Shown here in pieces: positions 45,801-56,800 of a stretch of DNA of 64,000 nucleotides. A program made the translations under genes and the position numbers. The notes beneath the pieces were generated by a model. It was not told the origin of the DNA. It did no database searches and worked only from the letters and a program-made list of their open reading frames with translations. This DNA is from Todiramphus chloris collaris (taxonomy: Eukaryota; Chordata; Aves; Coraciiformes; Alcedinidae), in contig JANVCC010000071.1 of assembly GCA_025345505.1 (NCBI GenBank), forward strand, positions 5,354,172 to 5,418,171, in the 5' to 3' direction. Within the stretch, counting starts at the first letter, position 1. The number at the start of each line of letters is the position of its first letter.

Positions 45801-48800
45801 ACTGCCGGGGGATTCCCGCGGCACCCGGGCAGGGCGGCAGCCCAGGATGGGAGATGCAAGCACTGCCCACAGCTGTACCTGGTAGAAGGCAGGTTCCAGC
45901 AGCCAGTCTTTCCAGATCAGCAGTGGGTGCGGGGGGCTCGCAGGCTCCTTCTGCAGCAGGGGTGTGCTCTCCTCCAGCTGGGGCAGCGAGCTCGGTGGGT
46001 ACGGCTTCTCTTTGGTGCCCAGGTGGAAGATGAGGGAGAACACGGCCCCTAGCCCCACCACGATGAGGGCCAGGTTCTGGGTGAAGCAGATCGAATGAGC
46101 ATAGCAAGGGGTGCCCTTTGCCTGCCCATCATCCACCCCCCAGCAAGTTCGGTGGGTAAAGAGGAGCTTCCAAAAACCCCCCAGGGAGAACTCAGGGCTT
46201 CCAAAAACCCAGGGCGAGCTCAGTGCATCCCCTGCCCAGCTGCGGTAGGTGAGAGTTCAGGGCACTGCTATTTCACTCCTCCAGTACCTCTCCAGTTGAA
46301 CCACGTCCCACCCAGGGAAGTGGACGCCAGGGATTGAGCCCTGCCACTTACCCGAAATATAGGGACATCCTGGATGCCCAGGTGCTCTGTGCGGTCGGGC
46401 TGCTCCACCTGGAAGTTGAGCAGGAGCCAGGCCAGGCCGTACACAGTGATGTTGGCCATGACGGTGAAGGCGTACCTGGGGAGGGGACGGCACCTCAGGG
46501 TGACACAGAGGGACGAGCACACTGGGGACACCTCAAGCCATGGCTGCTCCAAGCCAGGATGCTACAGCCAGCTTTGCACATGGTGTCATTGCTGAGACAA
46601 CATCTCCAAGAGCACGCAGAGTCTGGCCAGGCACTAGCCTTATTGGTGCACCTCCCAGCAGGTCCAATCCAGGCCTTGGGGCATGACTGGGAGGAAACCA
46701 GGATCTCTGTGGGTCAGCCCTCCAGTCACAGTGCACCTCTGCCCCAAAGATGCCCCGAGCTGCCCAACCCAGTGCCCCCAGTGCCAGACCCCTTGGCCAC
46801 AGGGTTCCCCCAGCACTGCCCCACAGCCCCCCTGCCTGTCTGTGCTGGGGTCCCAGCTCGCCTGACACAGAGGAGCTTCCAGGTAAGCAAGCCCTGCTCC
46901 AGCTGAAAAACACCCCCCTGCAGCCTGACCCTGTGTGATGCAGCTGGACCCTGGGCAGGGAGCTGCATGTGCTGCCCAGCCTGGCCCTGGGGCCATCCCT
47001 GCCTGGGGACAGGACAGGGGACAGGACAACCTGCTCGGGGCTGTTGCTCCTCATGAGCATGGCCCTCCAGAACTGAAGGACAAGTGCCCCCAGCTCAGGG
47101 AAGTGTCTCACGGGCTGTGTCACCAACATCCCTGGCATCAAGAAACTCCTTCCTGACAAAGGGTTTGGGCCACCAACTGAGACCAGTGTTACTTGAACAT
47201 ATCCTGCAGGATGCCCAGATGGCCCAGGGCTGGTCCCGCCATACCAGGGGCTGAAGTGTGCCATGCCAGACCCATGGCACCCAGGGCACCTCTCACCACA
47301 GAAGCGCTGGGACCTGGCACAAGCAGGGCTCTCCCCCCGGGGTCAGGGAACAGCCAGGTCTGGCTGTGCTCACCTGAAAGCTGTGAGCTCCACCTTCTCA
47401 TGGTCACTGGTCACCAGCTCAGGGATGAGGGACAGGTGGGAGATCTGTGTGGCTGCCCAGCCAAATTGGAAGATGATGATGAAGGGGAGATAGTAGATGA
47501 AGGCTGCCCACTGTGGTGTGTTCTCCTTGCAACCAAGGCAGGGGTTGAAGATGAAGGGGAAGGACACAAGGACGCAGGTGGTGCCTGGGAAGAGAGTGGA
47601 GCGGTGAGAAGCTGCAAACTCTGTTTCCCTGGGACCCCAGCAGCCCCAGTCAGTTCAGACACAGACAGACAGAGCCAGCCCTCTGCTAGGACAGGTCCTA
47701 CCCTGCAGGGCTGGGGAGGGAGGTGGGTCCCTTCCCCCAGCCAGGTGAGATGCATGGAGCCCCAGATCTCCCCTCACCCCAGAGGTGATGTCCCTTCCTC
47801 TCACACTGAGTCAGCAGTGTTCTCCCCAGCTAAGTTCTCCCCGCAAAGTGCAGCACCATCTCGTACTTGCTCTGCCCCCCTCAAAACACCAGAGGACAGA
47901 ACCTCACGCTCTCACAACACGCAGCCACCAAGGGCTTCTCTCCACATCTCCAGCGGGCAGATAACCAGCCCAAGGACACGCTCTGCTCCACTGCCTGCCC
48001 GACAGCGATAAGGAGGGCTCCAGGCTGTCCCCCGGGCACTGGGCCAGCCCATCTGTCCCCGTGTCCCTTCTCCCATGGGGCTAGCAGAGGGAGCCAAGCC
48101 ACCTCCACGCTTGCAGAAGTCATCCCCATGCAAGGAGGGAGAACAGGAGCAGATCTGCCCCCCACGCCGGGCTCTGAGCCACAGGAAGGTCCTTGCTGAG
48201 TAAGGGACAGCAGAGCCAGGCTCCTCCTTCTGCATCAGTGTGACGGCGTGGGGACGCCTGCCCGGAGCAGGCAGGGATGGGCTGGCTTCTGCCTCCCCCT
48301 CCACAAGGCTATGAAGCAGATCTGCTGAAGGCTCTGCTGCTCCTGAGGCCCAGGTGCTGACATGGAGGGGGCCGCGTGTCTCATCCCGTGTGTCCCCAGT
48401 GGCCCATCCCACGTGTCCCCAGTGGCCCATCCCGCGCGTCCCCAGCTCCACTGGCGCTGCCGAAGAGCTGCCCGAACACGTTCCCATGGCCAAGGGGAAC
48501 ATGCGGCCACTCCGCCAGGTCCCCAAGGTTCCCTCTCCACAGGACTTTGCAAGATTCTCTTCATGAGTGAACTCCTCTCACTACTGAACAGCAATTTCTC
48601 CTCCTCCTCCTGCTCCTCGCTTCCACACAGCACAGCCACCCCAGCTGCCGCAGGGCTGGGGCAAAGCAGCATTCTGTGCACTGAGAGAGCGGCAATCCCA
48701 GCCCAGCTTGGGTCAGTTCTGAGCAAGGACCCTGGAAGGGTGCTGGGCGCTGCTCTGCACCGGCTCCCAGCTGAGTCCGGTGCTCCAGGAGCTCCCTGGA

Positions 48801-51800
48801 GGACAGGGGACAGAGGCACACCACGGTGTCTCTGCCCCCGAGAAATCATGGGGACTGGAAGAGTCAACCCAGCTCAGCCCTCCTTTGTTCCCTGCTAGGG
48901 GGCTGTTGGTTTTAACCCAGCCCCATCTGGAGGTCTGGGAAGGCTCTGCCCCCTCCGCAGGGTCAGACTCTGTGGTCCCCCCAGGCTTGTGAGGGACTTG
49001 CCCACCCCCCCAGGGGAATGCTGGGGCACTGACTGCATCTGACACCCACACAGCCCTGGGTCTGCCCAAGAGAACGCGGGTCCTGAGGAACCCCCAGTCT
49101 CCCAAGTGGGGCTGCAGGAGCCCCCTGAGATCACCCTGCCCATCCTTGCAGCACCCCAAGGCCCAGGCTCTCATCTCCTGGCCTGGATCACGGGAATGCC
49201 AGCCTGCGGCACAGGCGCCCTGGGCAGGGAATCTGGGCCAGCACTGCTGGAGAGGCAGCAAAGAGCCACTCATCCTTCCCAGCCCACTGGGCCAGCAGCT
49301 GCCCCCAAAAACGCCGGCGAGCAGGCAGGCTGGCGCATGGGGCGAGCCACCCAGGGCTGCTGGCACTGGTGGCCCAGTGTTGTGGTGGGGAGATGTCACC
49401 GATTGCAACTCGTGATATCTCCCCCAGCAAGGCTGTGGTTTCACAGCATTTCCTCTGATCTGAGCACGGGTTGCCACCAGCCGAGCCAGCCCGCTCCCAC
49501 ACAAAGCACCTCGCCGCAGTGTCACCGAGTGAGCGGAGAGCGGCACTGGCACGGCTGATTCCAACAGGGAGCCCAGTCCCATCGTAGTCAGCCAAGGAAG
49601 GGGGGCAGGTAGCCCCCCACCTTCTAGGAATAGCCCCCGCTCAGCCAGGGAAGCGCTGCCTCCAGCCGAGCCTCCGGTCACCCCCAGTGGTGCTGCAGAG
49701 ATGGGGCAAGGCAGGGTGCTCAGGTCCCCACCGCTGGGGCAGCTGCAGCCCCTGTCAAGACAGGGCTCAGGACACGGCTCAGGACAGGGCTCAGGACAGG
49801 GCTCAGGACACGGCTCAGGACTTCCTCTTCGCAGGCAGCACGCAGCAGAGCGGACCTGCCTGGGCGGGGGGAGCGCAGCTTCAGCCACTTCCCTAAATCC
49901 AGAGCACAGATCTATCTGGCTGACGCTGCAGCGTGGGGTGAAGTCTCCCCCCTAACACCCCAACACTCCCTTACTCACCACGCAAAACTCGGGGGAGATC
50001 AGTCATCTTATCAGGCTATCGTTTGGGTTGCACAAAGTGGTTGGCCGAGATAAATCTGAGATCAAGATAAGAGCGCCCACAGTACAACCGTCCTCTCTGC
50101 GCGGGGGGTCTGCGCCAGCCGAGCTGACGCTCAGGCGTTGCTGTGCCGTTACCAAGAGGAAGCATCGAGGGGCTTTATCTCTGGCTGTCGATAGGCATTT
50201 CTTCCCACTAACTGCCCCATTCCCTGTCACCAGCCCAGCAGGGACGGGGCAGGCTCCTGCACTGGTTGTGCCACCAAGGATCCTTCCCCAGGTCACGCTG
50301 TCCCCTCTGAGAGGGACCCTGCCGCAGGAGTTCTCACCAGCCCCTGCACTTCATCGTATTTTTTGACCCCAGGGCACGATGCAAGACGAGCCTGTTAATA
50401 ATTCACGCCAAGATGGTGCCTCCTCCACATCCCCATGGGACCCTGACTCACCCTGCCCCCGCCGCCTGCAAATGCAGCACATGAGGTGCCCGGCCCCAGC
50501 ATGGTCAAGGGCCTCATGCCCCTGGGTCACCCATGTGGGGACAAGCGAGAGCTGCCCAGTCACAGGCAAATCCCTGCTAACCCCCTGGGCTTCTGGGAAT
50601 GCCCAGATTTTACTGTTGTCACGCAGCTCTGACTCGATGCCACCCCCGTGTAGGGCGACGTGGGGACCCTGCCACCACCACCGTGGGGGTATGGCCCGAG
50701 GGACAGCAGGGAGCCTGGAAGCGGCCAGGCAGCACCCACCGCTGCGGCACAGGCCACTGGGACAGGCAGGATGAGGACACTGTGATGCCCCTTTCCCATC
50801 CATGCTCAGACAGCCATGCCTGGGGGATCCCACAGCACCAGTCCCCCTGCTGCCATGGGGGATGCTGCACCCCTAAAAGGCACCTACTGGTCTGCCCCCT
50901 CCACACGGGGCACCCTGGGCCAATCTCCCCCCAGCCTGGGCACTGCTACCTCAGCCTGGGGCTGGTTTGCCCTCCATACAGGGCACCCAGATAAGCTCCC
51001 CCAGGGTGGCCGCTCCCTTCCATCCCAGGGCACCACATTCTGCTCACCCCAGGGCTTCCCCTCTCCATCTAGGGGGAACCCCGTCCCCACCTCACTGCCG
51101 GGGGGCTATTGCCCCCTCCAGGCAGGGAGCTCCAGGAAAACTTCCCTGGCACTGACCTCCACCCTAGAAAGGATCCCTCAGGGCTACCCATCCTCAGGGA
51201 AGCTTCCCTCCACATAAAGCACCCTGGATTGCCCCCCATCCAGAGCATCCCCAGGGCTCACCCGCCACTCCAGAAAGGCATCCCTGATGCCGACCCCCTC
51301 TCACTCTGAACATCCCAGAAACACACCACTGTCCCCTCGGGGAATCCCAGAAAGGCACCCTTGGTCCCTTTCCCCACTCAGAGCACCCCAGAAAGGCTCC
51401 CCTGGGGCCACCCATCTCCACCCAGGGCACCCTGGAAAGGCACCATCAGAAAGGCTCCCCTGGGGCCAACCATCTCTACGCGGGGCACCCTGGAAAGCCA
51501 CCCGCGCTTCCCCCCCCCCCCAGCACCCCGAAACGCCCCCCCCCCACCCCCCCCCCCCCCCCCCCCCCCGCACCCAGCGAAGCCCTGCAGCCCCCCCGGC
51601 ACCCACCGGCAAGGTGCCAGCCCTTCCTCCGCCCGTAGCGGCCGCAGCCGGCGGAGCGATCGGCCTCGTAGCCCAGGAGCGGCGTGCAGAGCCCGTCGGC
51701 CGCCTGCCCGGCCAGCAGCAGGGCCCCGGCCAGGCGGTGCCCGTAGCCCAGCACGTTGTGCAGGTAGAGCAGCAGGTAGGTGAACCACAGCGAAGCGCAC

Positions 51801-51904
51801 AGGTCGTTCAGGAAGTGCCCGGCCGCGAAGCTCAGCCGCGCCCGCAGCGCCAGCCCCGCGCCGCCGCCACCGGCCCCGGTCCCGGGCGGGGGCTCCTCCG
51901 CCAT
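42839..51904 (-). CDS. MFSD12: MFSD12, lysosomal/melanosomal cysteine importer
   Basis: Major-facilitator protein needed to bring cysteine into lysosomes and melanosomes; it affects pigment type. Ten coding exons: 51607-51904, 47374-47584, 46352-46475, 45879-46076, 45515-45607, 45322-45414, 44451-44621, 44100-44194, 43590-43720, 42839-42933; phases agree, 502 residues (human 480). Residues 1-20 are a Gly-rich lead; the core begins [20 protein letters not shown]. The family loop motif GYEADR is at 78-83, and [20 protein letters not shown] and [17 protein letters not shown] are near-identical to human from memory. A cytosolic loop near residues 225-265 carries the STPLL motif, a possible dileucine sorting signal. 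The last exon (tail [17 protein letters not shown]...) is chosen because it has a good acceptor and the right phase; it is the least certain part. Intron 1 is 4 kb and holds repeats and GATA sites. Confidence 0.93.
49766..49818. repeat. 12-bp tandem repeat in MFSD12 intron 1
   Basis: About four and a half copies of GGCTCAGGACAC / GGCTCAGGACAG. Confidence 0.9.
50005..50195. promoter_or_regulatory. GATA-motif cluster in MFSD12 intron 1
   Basis: Within about 190 bases lie CTTATCA (50007), GAGATAAATC (50048), AAGATAAG (50064), TTTATCTC (50176) and CGATAGG (50189). This is denser than the GC-rich surroundings would give by chance. It may be an intronic enhancer; there is no direct evidence. Confidence 0.35.
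50860..51500. repeat. Diverged minisatellite in MFSD12 intron 1
   Basis: Loose repeats built around GGGCACCCTGGAAAGG and CTCCCCTGGGGCCACCCATC, best preserved at 51370-51500 (unit about 60 bp). Confidence 0.75.
51525..51570. repeat. Poly-C tract beside MFSD12 exon 1
   Basis: C homopolymers broken by A and G, 35-80 bases from the exon 1 donor; assembled length is unreliable. Confidence 0.85.
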
Positions 51905-52140
51905 CCCGCCGCTGCCACCGCCGGCCCCGCAGCCACCGGGACGGGACGGGGCGGGGCGGGGCGGGGCGGGGCTGCCCGGCCCCTCTTCCCGCGGCTCTCC
52001 CCTCCCTCGGCCGCCTCTGCCCCGCACCCCGGGGGAGGATGCGCCGAGCGGTACCCGCGCCGGCTCCGGGAGTCCCGGGGCCGTGGAGCCCCCGCCGCTC
52101 GGGGGGAGGTTGGGTTTGGGGTCACCGGGACTCTGAGGCG
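51905..52140 (-). promoter_or_regulatory. MFSD12: MFSD12 CpG-island promoter
   Basis: GC boxes in tandem (GGGGCGGGGC, four copies at about 51946-51971), no TATA box, directly upstream of the start codon at 51904. Confidence 0.65.
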
Positions 52141-52169
52141 ACTGCTGGCATCGTAGCGCCCATCCGCAC

Positions 52170-52985
52170 ACACGCTTGGGTGCATACTGGGGTTACTGGG
52201 AGCAATGTGGCAGCACTGGCATCACTGGGTGCCTGCTGGGGTGGTGTGGCCACCCCTGCGTGGGTGGATGCTGGGGTTACTGGGAGTAGTGTGAGGGTAC
52301 CAAAGTGACTGGGGCCTCTTCTTGTGTAGGTACTGGGGTGATTAGGACCACTACTGGCAGTACTGGGGTCACTGGTAACAGCATGGGGATACTGGGATAA
52401 CTGGGACCCCCTCTTGAGTAAGTATTGGGGTCACTAGGACCATTATGGGCAGTACTGGGGTCACTGGGAGGAGTGGGGGGGGAAGTACTGGAGTCACAGA
52501 CTCTGGGGTGACCACCCCTTGTGTGCATACTGTGGCCACTAGGAGCAGTGCAGGGGTTCTGGGGTGTCCGGGGCCTCCTCCTCAGTTGGTATGGGATGAC
52601 TGGGACCAGTAAGAGCAGTACCAGGGTCACTGGGACTCTGAGGTGACTACTGGCATCATGGGGACCCCCAGTTGGGTGCATGCTGGGGCCACTGGGAGCA
52701 GTGTGTAGAGGGCAGTAGGATGGCTGGAACCTCTTGAGCAGGTACTAGGGTCACTGGAACCAGTATGAGCAGTACTGGGTTTGGTGGGTACCCCCTTGGA
52801 GGGCAGTTCTAGAGCCACTGGGAGCAAGCGGGTGGGAGCCCAGGGCCACTGGGCCCCAAGGGTGGGCGTTGAGGCCACTGGGAGCAGCCGCGAGATTGTT
52901 GGAAGCTGTGGGGGATGGTAATGGGAGTCACTGGGACACCCCTGCGGTAGGCACTGGGGTTACTGGGAGCAGTGGGACGGGGGGC
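52170..52985. repeat. Minisatellite between MFSD12 and HMG20B promoters
   Basis: Over 800 bases of diverged units around TACTGGGGTTACTGGGAGCA, CAGTACTGGGGTCACTGGGA and GGTGACCACC. It fills nearly all of the space between the two head-to-head promoters. Confidence 0.92.
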
Positions 52986-53149
52986 GCTGGGCACATTGGG
53001 GCCACGAAACCCCCCAAGGTCCCTCCCGGGGCTCCCGCCCTGGCCGCCGGGGTGCGCGCTTGGGGACAGCGGCAGAGGGTCAGCCGGGGGGGGGGGCCTC
53101 ACTCCCTGGAGTCGTTGCCCCTTTAAGGCGCTGCCTTCCCCACAACACT

Positions 53150-53398
53150 GCTTCCTCCCCACGCCTATTGCTGATTGGCGGGCAGCCTGCTGCGCGCGCC
53201 CAGCTCACCGTACGCGCAGGCGCGGCGCGGGCCGGCCCCGCCCCCTGCTCACCCCGCCCCTCTCTCCACCGCCTCCCCACGACGCGCTCCATCCAGCCAA
53301 TCCGCGCTACGCGCTGCACTCCGCGGCGCGGCGCAAGCGGCCAATCGGAGGGGCCGAGACGGCTCCCTCATTTGCATAATAATAGGGGGCGTGACCAG
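53150..53398 (+). promoter_or_regulatory. HMG20B: HMG20B promoter and inferred non-coding exon 1
   Basis: Three CCAAT boxes (ATTGG at 53174-53178 on the minus strand, CCAAT at 53297-53301 and 53341-53345), a perfect octamer ATTTGCAT at 53370-53377 and CpG-rich DNA, ending in a donor CCAG|GTGAGG at 53398. Several CCAAT boxes are typical of cell-cycle and housekeeping promoters. Confidence 0.55.
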
Positions 53399-53867
53399 GT
53401 GAGGAAGCGCCGCGGAGGGGGCGCAGGCAGGAAAGTTGGGCCGGGGGGGCCGGGCCCGGGGGAGGGGGGTCCTGCGGGGAGCCCCTGGGGGACCCCGGGG
53501 GCGGGAGATTCGGGGGGGGGGGGTTCCCGGGGGGGGGGGGGATCCCGGGGCTGGGGGGGCTCTGGGGAGTCCAGGGGATCCCGTGTCCAGCGGATCCCCT
53601 GGGGCTGGGGTGTTTGGGAGAGTGCAGGGAGCCCTGGGCTGTGGGTCCTGGGAGAGCCCAGGAAGACCTCTCTGCGGGGATCTTTGGTGGGGGGCAGGCC
53701 AGGGAGCAGGGGGGCCTGGGAAGCCCCCTGACCTGCCCCCTTGGAGCACCTGCGGCACCAGTGGGCCCATCTCTGGAGCCCCCCTCGTCCCCCACCGGGC
53801 ACGGTGCCAGCCCCGGCTCTGTCCTTCAGGGCGCTGACCCTCGCTGTGCTGCGGAGCCCCTGCACCC

Positions 53868-56800
53868 ATGGCCCACGGTGCCAAGCAGCTGCCTGCTGGG
53901 ATGCTGTAAGTGCCCCCACGTCCTCCCCACGTGCCACAGGCTGCTTCATGTCACCCTGCCCTGCTGCCCCTCTGTCCCTCGCTAAAGGGTGGCCAGTCGA
54001 GTCTTGGGGTCTCCTGTGTGTTTTGGGGGGCGCTGTCCCCTGCTGCAGCCTGTGCCACTCTGCCATTACCTGCCTGCTTCGTTAGCATGTGCTTCCACCT
54101 AGCTGGGCTAATTAGTACAGGGCAAAGGGAGAGCTGCTGTAGAAGAAGTGTCTCGTGAGATTAAGACCAGGGAGCTCTTAATTGATTTGAGGTGAGGCGC
54201 ACAGGGTCCTGAGCTGCCGTCGACCCCTGTCCTTCCTGGCAGAGGGGTGGGAACGTGGGGGCTGCAGGCGAGGAAGCACCACTGATGCCAGAGCAACCCC
54301 TCAGAGTTCAGTTGAGACAAGGAATCTTTCCTGAAATAACTTTACTTTTTAAAGCATCCTCAGGCATGTGAGGAATCCAGATTGCGTGGGAAGGGCGGGA
54401 GGGGGGCAGAGATCTGGTATCTGGTGGTGGAGGGTGTTGGTGTGTTCCCGGCTGTGGTGGCTGAGCTTGGAGATACCAGTTGGGCATCACCAGGAATATT
54501 TCTGTTGGAGCTGATAAAGCCTAAGGCTGTCTGTGCCCGGGCAAAGCCTCAGGGATGTTTATTTTCCCCTAGAAGTTGGAAGAAGAGATGGTTTCACACC
54601 TTCCACAGGCTTTTGAGTGAGCGTGGGGATGCAGGGTGCCCGGTCAGGATCGGATCCTGACGGTAAAAGCTCGTGCTGGGCACTCCCTCCAGACACAGGG
54701 CTGATGCAGGCGGTGCCCATGGGGGTAACACAAAGAGCCCCCATCAAATAGTGGCTTGTACGGGTGGGTGATAACTGGAGGTAGGTTGGGGTCTCCGATG
54801 GGTTGGGGTTTACACCAGGTACACTGTGTGGCAAAGAGGTGAGAGGTGGGTGCATCCCGAGCAGTTGGCTCGGCCTCTTTTGGTAATCAGGGACGTTGTC
54901 TTTCTCTGCTGGGCCCTGTGCTCAGCCCTTCGCTCGTCGCTGTGTCTCGTGACGTGGGCGAAACCCGAGGGAGCGCCGTTCACCGCAGCGCTTGGGCCCC
55001 TCCTGGCTCCCCCGGCGTGGGTGGCCTGGCCACCTCTGCCAGCGGACGCTGCCTCAGGGCCCGCAGGGTGCAAGTGGGACAGGGGCTCAGCTCTGGGACG
55101 GAGCCGACTGGAAAAGGGGCCGTGGAGGCTCGAGGAGCCTCAGTTGGGCTGTGTGTGCTCAGATGGCGCAGGGAGGCTCTGCCCAGCCGGGTGCTGGGCA
55201 CGTGTCCTCTGCTGAAGTCGGGTGCTGATCTGCAAAGATGAGGCACCAAGTTGGAGGGTGGGAGTCAGGGCTGTCAGCCCTGCTGAGGAACCGTCTGGGG
55301 TGTCTCAGAGGTGGCTCCCTGCCTCTTGGGCGGCAGGAACCTGCTGGAGCGGGTTGAGCCAGCCCTGGCACCCTGCCCACACCCTCTGCCCTCAGGGTTC
55401 TTCTTATCCCTGGCAGCACTTGTGCTGGGTGTGGGTGATTCCCGATGGTGCCCCTGGAGCTGGGATCCGACCCCCCGCAGCTCCTCCTCTCTAGCAGGGG
55501 AGGATCAGCTGTTTGGTGCCACCTGGGACTCCTCTGGTGGCAGACAGGGATGTGACCATCGCTGCCTCCAAGAGCAGCACCGATGGCTCCAGGTGTCACT
55601 GAAATGTTCCAGGGTCATCACTGGACCTCGGGGCAGTTTTTGTGTGCCCAGGACTGTCCTGCTCACCTGGTGCTGGGCTCAGTTTGAGCCTTGTCACTCA
55701 ACCATGGGCTCCCCTCATGGGGGCTCCAGGTCCAGTAGTGGGTCTGGGGGCTGTTCAAGTGGTCAGGAGCTGGGGGATCTAGCGGGCACAAGGCTGTGCT
55801 GCCAGGGGCTGTGTCTCCACTGGTGCTGGTGGTTTCCCAGCCCTTTCTGACTGGTTCTCTCTGTCTGCAGACATGCCATGGGCAAAGCTCAGCACGGAAA
55901 CTTCCTGGTGGCTGTCAAGCAGGAGAAGGGGGAGTTGGCACGGACGAGCAGCGAGAAGCCGCACGGCGAGGAAGAGGTGAGCTCTGGTGCCCACCTGTCT
56001 CCCCACACAGTCCCTGTGTTGCCCGGCCCAGGGCTGTCCCTCCGCTCGCCCGGCAGCAGCCCGGGCACAGCCAGGAGAGCCTGTGCCTGTGGCCGTGGCC
56101 TGAGGAAAGGCCCAGAGCTTCCCACAGGGTATGGGATGCCCAGGTGTGTCTGCAGGCTGCTCCTGCTGGTGCAGTGGCATCTTGTGATCCGTGAGGGGTT
56201 GCCTCTTTCCCTTTGCTTGTTGCCAGCCGGTGAAGAAGAGGGGGTGGCCTAAGGGAAAGAAGAGGAAGAAGATCCTTCCCAATGGCCCTAAAGCCCCAGT
56301 GACGGGCTACGTGCGTTTCCTGAACGAGCGGCGTGAGCAGATCCGCACGCAGCACCCTGACCTGCCCTTCCCAGAGATCACCAAGATGCTGGGGGCTGAG
56401 TGGAGCAAGCTGCAGCTTTCGGAGAAGCAGGTACCGACCCCCGGGAGAGACCCCCAGGGCTGGGCAGCGCTCTCCGGAGCTTACACCGTAACCCCTTTGC
56501 TCACTGCCTGGCTGCAGCTCCACAAAGGGAGCTTGTCCCAGTACGGGTGGGCTGGTGAGCAGGAGCTGGGCCTCCAGTAGTGGGGAGGGGGCAGCAGCCC
56601 CCCAGGGAGGCTGGGGCCAGGCCAGGCTGAGGACGCTCTGTGACCACAGCGGTACCTGGATGAAGCGGAGCGGGAGAAGCAGCAGTACATGAAGGAGCTG
56701 CGTGAATACCAGCAGTCGGAGGCTTACAAGATGTGCACGGAGAAGATCCAGGAGAAGAAGATCAAAAAAGGTGGGTTGACCCTGTTCCCCATAGATTTCT

